Part shown: positions 9,021 to 17,328 of the stretch, piece by piece
Layout of the letters: each line of letters starts with the position of its first letter
Numbering within the stretch: the first letter of the stretch is position 1
Assembly (NCBI RefSeq): GCF_003046625.1
Contig: NZ_QAAD01000006.1
Location: 217,255 to 281,254 of the forward strand
Direction of reading: 5' to 3'
Length of the DNA stretch: 64,000 nt
Origin: Mangrovibacterium marinum
GTDB taxonomy: Bacteria; Bacteroidota; Bacteroidia; Bacteroidales; Prolixibacteraceae
Made by a program: the position numbers and the translations under genes
The notes under the pieces: model-generated
Database searches by the model: none
The model's input: the letters and a program-made list of their open reading frames with translations, nothing else
What the model was told of the DNA's origin: nothing

Positions 9021-9746
9021 ATGCTTGAAAAAACCCGTGGCATATTTCTGCATGCCATACCTTATTCCGACAACTCAATCATTGCACGGATTTATACCGA
9101 GCGCTTTGGGCAGCAGGCCTATCTGGTTCGGGGTGTGCGTTCCAAAAAGTCGGCAGCGCCGATTAATCTTTTTCAACCTTTGTTTTTATTGGATTTAGAG
9201 GTGTATCATAAAAACCGAACCGGTATTCAAAGTTTGAAAAATGCCCGCTTGTCGGTTCCTTTTAACCAGTTGCCATTTGATATTGGCAAAAGTGCTCAAG
9301 CAATTTTTTTAGCCGAAATTTTGATGAAGTGCCTCCGCGAGGAGGAAGGAAACCCCGAGCTGTTCAGCTTCCTGTTCCATGCAGCCTGCCTGCTCGATCT
9401 GGCCGATGAGGGGCAGAATAATTTCCTGATAAGTGTGTTGTTCCGACTGACGCGTTTTCTGGGGGTTGCTCCTCAGCAGCCACCCCGCGAGCCCTATCGT
9501 TTTTTCGACCTGATATCGGCTTCCTTTAAACAGCAGGAGCCCGTTCATCATTCGTTTATGGATGTGGAATGCAGTGCGAAATTTGCCGAGCTGTTTGAGC
9601 ATGACTTAAGTGGTCTGGCAAAACTGAGCTTCAACAACCGGATCCGGCGTGAACTGCTCGATTCGCTGCTGGAATACTATAAAATTCATCTCGATTTGTC
9701 GGGCGATTTCAAGTCGCTGGCCGTACTCAAGGAAGTTCTGTCCTGA
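9021..9746 (+). CDS. recO: DNA repair protein RecO
   Basis: A 241-residue protein that starts MLEKTRGIFLHAIPYSDNS and continues with an OB-fold pattern (AYLVRGVRSKKS, LFQPLFLLDLEVYHK), followed by an all-helical domain. RecO anneals ssDNA and loads RecA with RecR during gap repair. The zinc-binding cysteine set of some RecO proteins is not evident, which is common in this phylum. It is closely spaced after porZ and probably the last gene of rdgB-porZ-recO. Confidence 0.9.
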   Translation: MLEKTRGIFLHAIPYSDNSIIARIYTERFGQQAYLVRGVRSKKSAAPINLFQPLFLLDLEVYHKNRTGIQSLKNARLSVPFNQLPFDIGKSAQAIFLAEILMKCLREEEGNPELFSFLFHAACLLDLADEGQNNFLISVLFRLTRFLGVAPQQPPREPYRFFDLISASFKQQEPVHHSFMDVECSAKFAELFEHDLSGLAKLSFNNRIRRELLDSLLEYYKIHLDLSGDFKSLAVLKEVLS

Positions 9747-9822
9747 TTAAAAGCTTCTAAATTAACAACCAACCGGCGGTCGGAAAGCGGTAATTTTGTA
9801 TCTTTCCGCTCTAATTGCGAAT

Positions 9823-10980
9823 ATGGTACAATCGAAACTTCCGAATACGAATAAATCAGTTTTTGCCTCCGTCAACAGTCTGATTGAGGAAACAGGAGCG
9901 CTGGATATGGCAATTAGCGGCACGGACTTTCCGTGTTCTCCCGACTTGCTGCAGCTCGCTGTTGATCATCTGAAGAATGGGAACGACAGTTTTTCTCCGT
10001 TGGAAGGAGTGGCAAAACTTCGTCAGGTTATTGCCGATATGGTGCAGCAGAACTATGGTCATCGCTACAACCCGCAAACCGAAGTAACGGTTTCGGCAAG
10101 CATCATTCAGGCTGTGCATACTGCCATTAGTGCTGTGGTGCGCGACGATGATGAGGTGATTGTTTTCGAGCCGGCTTTCGAGTCGTATGTGCCCTCGATT
10201 ATCCTGAATGGCGGGAAACCGGTGTATCTGGAGTTGAAAGCCCCTAATTTTAAAATTGATTGGGAAGAGCTGCGAAAAATGATCACCACCAAGACGAAAA
10301 TGATCATTATCAACTCGCCCAACAACCCGACCGGAAGTGTGCTGTCGGAAGACGATATGGCGCAGTTGCAGCGACTGACAAACGGAACCAACATCATCAT
10401 TTTGAGTGATGAGACCTTTGAGTCGATTGTTTTTGACAACCTGACGCACCAAAGTATTGCCCGCTATCAAAAACTCATTAACCGCAGTTTCATTGTGTCC
10501 TCCTTTGGACCCTTATACAATGTGAACGGCTGGGGCGTATCCTATTGCCTGGCACCCGAAAGTTTGATGGTGGAATACCGGAAGATGCAGCAGTTTCAGT
10601 TGCACAACGTGAATACGCCCATGCAAAATGCCTTGGCCGATTATATTCCCGGCAATCAAGCCTTCGAGGAAGTTGCCTCCCTGTATCAGGGCAAGCGCAA
10701 TTATTTCCTGCGCCTGTTGGAAAACAGCATGTATAAGTTTGTTCCCTCGCAGGGAAGTTATTTCCAGATAATCGATTATTCCCGTTTGTCGGACGAGCCT
10801 GATCAGGTTTTTGTAGAGCGACTTGCCCGCGATTTCGGCATCGCTGTTTTGCCGGTTTCTGCTTTCTACCACGAAAAAACCAAAGCCCGGATGTTCCGGA
10901 TCTGCTTTGCCAAGGACAATGCCAAGCTCGAGCAGGCGGCCGAACGTTTGATGAGCGTACCCTCGATGATTGTGGATTAG
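9823..10980 (+). CDS. Aminotransferase-fold protein lacking the PLP lysine (class I/II, MetAT-like)
   Basis: 385 residues, close along its whole length to methionine/kynurenine-type class I aminotransferases. It keeps N168 in SPNNPTG, D196 in LSDET, and the carboxylate-binding R359 in MFRICFAK. The Schiff-base lysine is gone: where SFGKT is expected the sequence reads SFGPL (Pro230). The phosphate-binding basic residue of GWKVG is Gly238, the DEVYE tyrosine is Phe199, and the usual GATQA loop reads SASIIQA. The gene is otherwise intact, so this looks like a maintained pseudoenzyme. The start is taken as ATG 9823, with a TATCTTTC promoter-like box at 9799-9806; a TTG at 9796 is also in frame. 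Its role is unknown; transaminase activity is unlikely. Confidence 0.85.
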   Translation: MVQSKLPNTNKSVFASVNSLIEETGALDMAISGTDFPCSPDLLQLAVDHLKNGNDSFSPLEGVAKLRQVIADMVQQNYGHRYNPQTEVTVSASIIQAVHTAISAVVRDDDEVIVFEPAFESYVPSIILNGGKPVYLELKAPNFKIDWEELRKMITTKTKMIIINSPNNPTGSVLSEDDMAQLQRLTNGTNIIILSDETFESIVFDNLTHQSIARYQKLINRSFIVSSFGPLYNVNGWGVSYCLAPESLMVEYRKMQQFQLHNVNTPMQNALADYIPGNQAFEEVASLYQGKRNYFLRLLENSMYKFVPSQGSYFQIIDYSRLSDEPDQVFVERLARDFGIAVLPVSAFYHEKTKARMFRICFAKDNAKLEQAAERLMSVPSMIVD

Positions 10981-11070
10981 CTCCCAGACAGAACAGATAC
11001 ACTTTCCGAAAAAACCTTCATGATTCCGGGAAATCACCAACAGGAATGAAAGTTTAGGATTTTCGACCAG

Positions 11071-11127
11071 GCTGTTGTCGTTGTTTTCAAAAGTTGTCTT
11101 GGTTGTCGTTCCACATCTAATCAAAAC
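11071..11127 (-). repeat. Solo copy of the GACAACCCGACAAC repeat module
   Basis: Read on the minus strand, this segment matches 55161-55212 almost base for base (GTTTTGATTAGATGTGGAA, then GACAAC units and CAACTTTTGAAAAC). Shorter relatives end the composite repeats near 25266-25310 and 56300-56345. The rest of 10981-11237 contains a terminator and no gene. Confidence 0.8.
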
Positions 11128-11182
11128 AAGTTATTGACATTGCGCCTTAGCGTCTTTGCGTTCATCGACTTTCACCAAAAAG

Positions 11183-11216
11183 AAAAAGCTTATTCAAATC
11201 GATGAATAAGCTTTTT
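11183..11216 (-). terminator. Bidirectional Rho-independent terminator
   Basis: A perfect 14-bp stem (AAAAAGCTTATTCA / TGAATAAGCTTTTT) with a 6-base loop and T-runs on either side. It lies 21 bases past the stop of the minus-strand SPOR gene and could also end the plus-strand transcript of the aminotransferase-like gene. Confidence 0.85.
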
Positions 11217-11237
11217 GGTATGCTGTGTTTTTGGAAC

Positions 11238-11747
11238 TTACTTTTTAACTAACAGCCAGGTATCGGCATATTTCGGGAAATCGGTCCGGATTTGGTTTAC
11301 CCGTTGACGGGCAGCCATCTCTTCGGCATACGAATTCACACAAACACGATAGTAGCCTGTTTCGCTGTGCAGTACAATGGGGTTGAAACCTTGCGGAATC
11401 AATTCCTGCTTGTAGCGGTTGGCGTTATCCAGAGAACTGAAGCTTCCGATAATTACAAAGAAGCTGCTTCCCTGATACTTGGCAGCATCATCCTTCTGGT
11501 CGAAAGTAAAGGTCTCGGTTTGCGTACGAACCGGTTTGGCAGGTGCCTGGTAGGTGTTTGTTGCCGGTTGTTGAGGCGCTGCCGGTTGCGGGCTTGTTGC
11601 TTGTGGCTCGGCTACCGAAAAAACTTTTGTTTGTGTTTGTTCTTGTTGTGCAGGTGCTGCTGCCTCGTTGCCTTTCATGCGCTGCATGGTTTTACAGCTG
11701 GAAAGCATCAATGCGAAGGCAAATGTTCCAATGATAATTTTTTTCAT
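11238..11747 (-). CDS. SPOR-domain lipoprotein
   Basis: 169 residues from ATG at 11745-11747. MKKIIIGTFAFALMLSSC is a lipoprotein signal peptide with Cys18 as the lipid site. A low-complexity Pro/Gln/Ala/Thr linker follows (about residues 30-90), then a C-terminal SPOR domain (SSFFVIIGSFSSLDNA ... GYYRVCVNSY ... ADTWLLVKK). SPOR domains bind septal peptidoglycan stripped of stem peptides, so an envelope or division-site role is likely. An in-frame extension to 11828 is rejected because it would bury the signal peptide. The gene is monocistronic, with a terminator 21 bases downstream and a promoter box 28 bases upstream. Confidence 0.88.
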   Translation of the reverse strand: MKKIIIGTFAFALMLSSCKTMQRMKGNEAAAPAQQEQTQTKVFSVAEPQATSPQPAAPQQPATNTYQAPAKPVRTQTETFTFDQKDDAAKYQGSSFFVIIGSFSSLDNANRYKQELIPQGFNPIVLHSETGYYRVCVNSYAEEMAARQRVNQIRTDFPKYADTWLLVKK

Positions 11748-11774
11748 TCCTAGTTCTTTTATGGTTTCAAATAA

Positions 11775-11782
11775 CAAAATTA
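11775..11782 (-). promoter_or_regulatory. Bacteroidota -7 box for the SPOR gene
   Basis: The minus strand reads TAATTTTG, an exact match to TAnnTTTG, 28 bases upstream of the start codon. No clear -33 TTTG is seen at the usual distance, so support is partial. Confidence 0.4.
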
Positions 11783-11845
11783 CGAAAAAGCGGTACTGTA
11801 GACCGATCTCTTGACGATTGATTATCAACCAAGAGCTGTTGAAAT

Positions 11846-12088
11846 CTAAAAGTTTAAGATTCTTTTCAGATGGTATTGCCCCGCTTTGGTCCTGTAAAAG
11901 CGAATTCGGCGGATGGCTTGATTTTTACTTCCGCAGGGTTCGTGATAAACGATTGCCCAAGGCGAAATGTTCTTCGTCTCTTCAATTAAGCCATTGTTGT
12001 GCGCTTGTTCGGTTTTCTTTAAATCAACCGTGAATCCGTAATGGAATCGATGGTGTTCCAGATTATATAACACGTAAGAATAATACAT
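11846..12088 (-). CDS. Degenerate GIY-YIG nuclease-family protein
   Basis: An 80-residue single-domain protein of the small UvrC-type GIY-YIG family (MYYSYVLYNLEHHRFHYGFT). The GIY and YIG triads read SYV and HYG. The catalytic arginine position reads LKK, and the metal-binding glutamate of the usual EAxxRE helix is Gln (NQAIRRIRFYR). It is therefore probably not an active nuclease. These small genes are numerous in Bacteroidota. It has no tRNA beside it, unlike the intact relative at 50762-50998. Confidence 0.7.
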   Translation of the reverse strand: MYYSYVLYNLEHHRFHYGFTVDLKKTEQAHNNGLIEETKNISPWAIVYHEPCGSKNQAIRRIRFYRTKAGQYHLKRILNF

Positions 12089-12474
12089 AGCACAAAAATA
12101 GAAAAACCAGTTGATTTCAGTTCTTTATCCTGGTTTTTAGCTCAATTTTGTTTTGATGTTCCGTTGTTTTTGGGTTTGTGTATGTCGCGTGGGATTTTTC
12201 TTTCCTTAACATGCTGTACGTTAGTTGTCAAGAGTATTTTATTATGCCTGCTGGTTAACCGGAGTACCCCCGGTACGAAACATTTCGGTACGGTCGCATT
12301 ATCAATTTACCCGGTTTTCGACAACAATTTCATCAGTTGCGGCAATATTTTTAGCCCTAGTTTTAAAATGCTCTTTAGGCTTCAGCTCATACGACTCGTT
12401 CGCCGGGCAGCCTTCAGGAGCACAATTGCACAATCAGCAATTAAACCTGTAAAATCTAACTTAAAACTAAATTT
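12089..12474. other. Leader region of the first SusC gene
   Basis: 386 bases between the divergent GIY-YIG and SusC genes. It must hold the promoter and any HTCS or sigma/anti-sigma control site for the locus. I find no exact TAnnTTTG box. A short inverted pattern around CGGTACGAAACATTTCGGTACGG (about 12274-12296) could be a regulator site or an mRNA hairpin. No reliable gene lies here. Confidence 0.35.
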
Positions 12475-15400
12475 ATGAAAGAAAAACGCAGTGACAGGAG
12501 TTTCTTAACCAACTCCTTCATGAAGCCGACAGCTTTGCTTCTTCGATGCTTCTGTCTGGTTTTTGCTTTACTTCTTGTTTTTTCGGGCTTTGCACAAGCT
12601 CAAAGACAGATCACCGGGATGGTGTCCGATCAAAAATCGGGTGAGCCCATCCCCGGAGCAGCAGTTGTGGTGAAAGGAACCACCAACGGAACATCAACCG
12701 ACTTCGACGGTAAATTCAGCTTGCAGGTGTCCGATGGGCAAACCCTGCAAATCACCTTTGTTGGCTTTAAACAACAGGAAATCTTAATAGACGGGCAGCA
12801 AAGCCTGAACGTTCAGTTGGAGGAGGATGTGGCCTTATTTGACGAGGTCGTTGTGGTTGGTTACGGTGTTCAAAAGAAAAAGCTGGTAACCGGCGCTACC
12901 GTTCAGGTGGATGGCGAAGACCTTCAAAAAAGAAATACCACCAACGCTTTACAAGCATTGCAAGGACAAACTTCGGGCGTTCAGATTTCTTCTACTTCCG
13001 GCCAGCCGGGCGAAGGTTTGAAAGTGGTTGTTCGTGGTCAGGGTACCATCGGTAACTCGGGCCCTCTTTATATTGTCGATGGTGTTCAGTCCGGCGATAT
13101 CTCGTATTTAAACAATGCCGACATCGAAAGTATCGATGTGCTGAAGGATGCCGCTTCGGCTGCCATCTACGGTTCGCAGGCTGCGAATGGTGTTATTTTG
13201 ATCACCACCAAAACGGGTAAAAAAGGTACAGCGAAAATCAGCTTCGACGCCTATTATGGTTTGCAAAATGTTGCCCGCAAAGTGGATATGCTCAACAGCA
13301 AACAGTATGCGGTGATTATGAACGAAGCCGCCATCAACTCGGGCAAAGCGCCTTATTTTACACAGGCTGAAGTTGACGAGATGGGCGTTGGCACCAACTG
13401 GATTGATGAAATGCTTTACGACAATGCTGTAACCCAAAACTATACGCTGGGAATAACCGGCGGTTCTGATAACTCGGTGTACTCTATGTCGCTTTCATAC
13501 ACCGGTCAGGAAGGTATTGTGGGCGGACCGGATGTGTCGAACTACGACCGGTATAATCTGCGCATCAACAGCGAACATAAATTGTACGATGGAATCGTGA
13601 AAGTGGGCCAACACCTGACCATGGGTTATATTGAGAAAAACGGCATTGGTGTGGGTAACCAATATAATAACAGCTTACGCAGCGCTTTCAACACCAGTCC
13701 GTTCCTTCCGATGTACGATGTAAACGGCGACTTCCTGAATAACAAAGCAGGTGTTGAATACTACGACCAAAGCGGCAACCTGCAGGTGTGGACGCCTTGG
13801 TACGAGGGCGAAAGCAACCCCTACGGATCGATGATTCTGAACAACCAAAGCAAGAATAACAACCAAAAGATTTTCGGGGATGTGTATTTCGAATTGAACC
13901 CGATGAAAAACTTGCGCTTCCGCTCCACAGCAGGTTTTGACTACTATGTAAGTGAAGGCCGTTCTTATCGTCCGATCTACGAATTGTCAATGTACGCCTT
14001 CCGTCTCAATGATGGTGCCAGCCAGGATATGAGTAAGGGTATTGCCCTGACCTGGGACAACGTGTTGACTTACGATTTCAACCTGAAGGAACATGCGTTT
14101 ACGGTGATGGCCGGTAACTCAATCTACCAGAATAAAGGTTCGTGGGTGAGCGTGAGCAACTCCGACCTGGTGACTTCTGATCTGGACCATGCTTATATCG
14201 ACAACACAACAAACACCGCTTTAACGCTGCTTAGTTACGGTGGCGCCCCGAACGACGAAGCCATGTTGCTGTCGTATTTCGGTCGTTTGAGCTACAACTA
14301 CAAGGAACGTTACATGTTGAATGCGACTTTCCGTGCCGACGGTTCTTCGAAATTTGCCAAAGGGAACCGCTGGGGCTACTTTCCATCGGTGTCTGCCGGT
14401 TGGGTGGTTACCAACGAAGCGTTTATGGAAAACTCGGCAAACTTTCTCGACTTCCTGAAAGTACGTGCCAGCTGGGGACAGGTGGGTAACCAAAGTATTG
14501 CAGCCTGGCAGTACCTGGCGCCAATTACGGTTGGCGACGGGTATCGCGACGGCGATAACAATGTGGTTACCGGTAGTAATTATTATTTCGGTTCCAGCGA
14601 TTTCGATCCCTCGGGTAATTCAACGGGAGCCTACCCCAATCGCTTGTCCAATCCGGAGTTGAAGTGGGAAACATCTGAGCAGATCAACATTGGTTTCGAC
14701 TCGCAACTGCTGGACGGACATCTAAACCTGACCTTCGACTGGTACAAAAAATCAACGAAAGACTGGCTGATTAAAGCGCCGATCCTGGCTACTGCCGGTG
14801 CCGATGCACCCTATATTAACGGTGGTAATGTGGATAACACCGGCCTTGAGTTGTCGCTGTCGTACCACAACAATATTGGCAAACTGAACTACCGGATCAG
14901 CGGTAACGTGGCCAAAAATAAAAACGAAGTCTCTGAAGTGCCAACTTCCGACGGTATTGTGCACGGCTTGACCAATATGCTTTACGATAATTCGCTCGAA
15001 TTCTACCATCGCGCTGAAACCGGTTATCCGATTGGTTATTTCTGGGGATGGCAAACCGATGGTATTTTCCAAAACGAAGACGAAGTTCAGAGCTATGTCA
15101 ACAACGGGAAAGTTGTTCAGCCCAATGCCAAGCCCGGCGACCTGCGTTACGTCGATCGTAATAAGGACGGCGTGATTAACGAAACCGACAAAACGGAGGT
15201 GGGCGATCCCAATCCCGACTATGTATTTGGCTTCTCGGTAGGTTTCGATTACGAAGGATTTGATTTGACGATTGATGCCAACGGCGTTGCCGGCAACCAG
15301 ATTGTGCAGTCGTACCGCAACCAAACCAATGCTTATGCCAATTATACCACGGAGATTTTAAGCCGCTGGCATGGCGAAGGAACGTCAAACAAAATTCCCC

Positions 15401-15696
15401 GGGTCACAGAAACCAATGTGAACTACCAGTTCTCGGATGTTTTTGTGAAAGACGGCGACTTCCTGCGCATCAGCAACATTACGCTGGGCTACGACTTTGC
15501 CCGGAAGTTGGTGAAAAAAGATTTCATCAGCCAACTGCGCTTGTATGCGTCGGTGCAGAATGCCTTCACCTTTACCAAATATAACGGCATGGATCCGGAA
15601 ATTGGTTACGGTGTGGAGAACGGATCATCGGGCGTTGACCTGGGCTATTATCCACGTCCACGGACGATGTTGGTTGGTGTAAATATCAAATTTTAA
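12475..15696 (+). CDS. SusC/RagA-type TonB-linked outer-membrane receptor (xyloglucan locus)
   Basis: 1073 residues. A signal peptide ending about SGFAQAQ is followed by a carboxypeptidase-regulatory-like domain (QITGMVSDQKSGEPIPGA), a TonB-box region (DEVVVVGYG near residue 124), a plug domain with the LYIVDGV and ANGVILITTKTG signatures, and a 22-strand barrel ending in the aromatic C-terminus VGVNIKF. SusC proteins import oligosaccharides with their SusD lid, powered by TonB. The gene leads an operon with SusD 14 bases downstream, then a surface lipoprotein, a GH5 and a GH31. Substrate is inferred from those enzymes. Confidence 0.93.
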   Translation: MKEKRSDRSFLTNSFMKPTALLLRCFCLVFALLLVFSGFAQAQRQITGMVSDQKSGEPIPGAAVVVKGTTNGTSTDFDGKFSLQVSDGQTLQITFVGFKQQEILIDGQQSLNVQLEEDVALFDEVVVVGYGVQKKKLVTGATVQVDGEDLQKRNTTNALQALQGQTSGVQISSTSGQPGEGLKVVVRGQGTIGNSGPLYIVDGVQSGDISYLNNADIESIDVLKDAASAAIYGSQAANGVILITTKTGKKGTAKISFDAYYGLQNVARKVDMLNSKQYAVIMNEAAINSGKAPYFTQAEVDEMGVGTNWIDEMLYDNAVTQNYTLGITGGSDNSVYSMSLSYTGQEGIVGGPDVSNYDRYNLRINSEHKLYDGIVKVGQHLTMGYIEKNGIGVGNQYNNSLRSAFNTSPFLPMYDVNGDFLNNKAGVEYYDQSGNLQVWTPWYEGESNPYGSMILNNQSKNNNQKIFGDVYFELNPMKNLRFRSTAGFDYYVSEGRSYRPIYELSMYAFRLNDGASQDMSKGIALTWDNVLTYDFNLKEHAFTVMAGNSIYQNKGSWVSVSNSDLVTSDLDHAYIDNTTNTALTLLSYGGAPNDEAMLLSYFGRLSYNYKERYMLNATFRADGSSKFAKGNRWGYFPSVSAGWVVTNEAFMENSANFLDFLKVRASWGQVGNQSIAAWQYLAPITVGDGYRDGDNNVVTGSNYYFGSSDFDPSGNSTGAYPNRLSNPELKWETSEQINIGFDSQLLDGHLNLTFDWYKKSTKDWLIKAPILATAGADAPYINGGNVDNTGLELSLSYHNNIGKLNYRISGNVAKNKNEVSEVPTSDGIVHGLTNMLYDNSLEFYHRAETGYPIGYFWGWQTDGIFQNEDEVQSYVNNGKVVQPNAKPGDLRYVDRNKDGVINETDKTEVGDPNPDYVFGFSVGFDYEGFDLTIDANGVAGNQIVQSYRNQTNAYANYTTEILSRWHGEGTSNKIPRVTETNVNYQFSDVFVKDGDFLRISNITLGYDFARKLVKKDFISQLRLYASVQNAFTFTKYNGMDPEIGYGVENGSSGVDLGYYPRPRTMLVGVNIKF

Positions 15697-15710
15697 AAAC
15701 TGAAGGAACA

Positions 15711-17312
15711 ATGAAAAAACGATTAATATATATGCTGGCGCTGTCCACTTTGGTATTTAGCGCCTGTTCGGATAGCTTCCTGGATAGTGAGCCGACAACC
15801 ACACTGACCGACGGAAACTTTTACCGGACAACTGATGACGCCGAACTGGCCATTGTTGGCTGTTACGATGGTGTGCAAACAATTTATGACAATGGGATTG
15901 CTTTCCCGGTGTTGTCGGAAGTAGCATCGGACAACTGCTTTGGGGGCACCGGAAATACCGACGGCCTGAACTATCGGGTGCTCGACCAGATGGATCTGCA
16001 AGTGTCTCCCGGCGAGGTGAATATGCTGAACGACACCTGGGTAGCCTATTATAAGTCGATTTACCGCTGTAATGTTTTGTTGCAGAAAATGGACCAGATT
16101 GACTGGGAAGGCGATACGGACTATCGCAACAGCATCGAGGCGCAAGCCCGTTTCCTGCGTGCTTATGCGTATTTTGATATGGTGCGGTTGTGGGAGCGCG
16201 TTCCCCTGCTGACCGAACCTTCGGCTGAAAACATTCCGCAAGCACCGGCTGATTCAACTTACGCCGTGATTGCACGCGATTTGATGTTCGCCGCCGAAAA
16301 CGGAGCCGAATCGGTTGAGCCGGGCCGCGTGAATAAATGGGCTGCCAAAGCCTTGCTGGCGCGTGTTTACCTTTATTATACCGGTTACTACGGCCAGTCG
16401 GATTTGCTTGGACTGGTATCGCAAACCGAAGCTTTGCAGGGGCTGGAAGACATTATTGCATCGACCAGCACAACCGGCTACGGCTTGGTTGAAGAGTACA
16501 AAAACCTGTGGCCCGCGGCATCGTCTACGCCCAATGTAGCCACCAACGAACTGGAAACAACCTATGCCGGAAAAGACAATAAGGAAACCCTCTTTGCCAT
16601 TAAGTACAACATTACATCCGATTACGATGGAAATACCGATGGTAACCATTGGCTGGTGATGTTGGGCTTGCGCAGTCAGTCGTTTTCACCTTACGGAAAA
16701 GGCTGGGGCGGCTGCACGGTTTCGCCGGCACTGTACCAGGCTTACGACGACGATGATGCCCGCAAAACAGCTTCGGTGATTGCCATTGCCGAGGAAGGTC
16801 TGGCATTCGATAATTCGACCCAACGCGAGTACACCGGTTACAGCAACAAAAAGTACACACCACTTGCCCTGCCCAACGGGAAAGATGTGGCAGAAGCCAA
16901 CGGAGCGGCTAACTTCCAGGTAGGCCAGTTTCAGGATTATGTGGTGATGCGCTATGCCGACGTGTTGCTGATGGCTGCCGAGCTGGGTAGCGCCAATGCG
17001 CAGGACTATTTTGACCAGGTACGCGGACGCGCCGGGCTGATTTCAAAACCCGTGAGCCAGGCAAACCTGATGGCCGAACGTCGTTTCGAATTTGCCTTCG
17101 AAGGTTTGCGCTACTGGGACCTGCTGCGTCAGGGAGTTTCCACGGCCGCCAGCACCATTGCGGTTTCAACCACCGTGCAGGACGGCGGCGTTGACTTCCA
17201 GAAAGTCATCAGTGCGTCAAACATCACGGCTAAACGCGGGCTGATGGTAATCCCTCAAACGCAGATCAGTTTGTCAAACGGTGTGCTCACCCAAAATGAT
17301 GGTTGGAACTAA
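15711..17312 (+). CDS. SusD/RagB-type surface glycan-binding lipoprotein
   Basis: 533 residues with a lipoprotein signal (LVFSAC, Cys19) and the SusD pattern: an N-terminal SFLDSEPTTTLTDGNFY, a TPR-like helical scaffold (RFLRAYAYFDMVRLWERVPL), and a C-terminal ERRFEFAFEGLRYWDLLRQG motif. It caps the partner SusC and captures the oligosaccharide at the cell surface. Spacing is 14 bases from SusC and 16 to the next lipoprotein, so one transcript is likely. Confidence 0.93.
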   Translation: MKKRLIYMLALSTLVFSACSDSFLDSEPTTTLTDGNFYRTTDDAELAIVGCYDGVQTIYDNGIAFPVLSEVASDNCFGGTGNTDGLNYRVLDQMDLQVSPGEVNMLNDTWVAYYKSIYRCNVLLQKMDQIDWEGDTDYRNSIEAQARFLRAYAYFDMVRLWERVPLLTEPSAENIPQAPADSTYAVIARDLMFAAENGAESVEPGRVNKWAAKALLARVYLYYTGYYGQSDLLGLVSQTEALQGLEDIIASTSTTGYGLVEEYKNLWPAASSTPNVATNELETTYAGKDNKETLFAIKYNITSDYDGNTDGNHWLVMLGLRSQSFSPYGKGWGGCTVSPALYQAYDDDDARKTASVIAIAEEGLAFDNSTQREYTGYSNKKYTPLALPNGKDVAEANGAANFQVGQFQDYVVMRYADVLLMAAELGSANAQDYFDQVRGRAGLISKPVSQANLMAERRFEFAFEGLRYWDLLRQGVSTAASTIAVSTTVQDGGVDFQKVISASNITAKRGLMVIPQTQISLSNGVLTQNDGWN

Positions 17313-17328
17313 TCAAAACTAAAATCTT

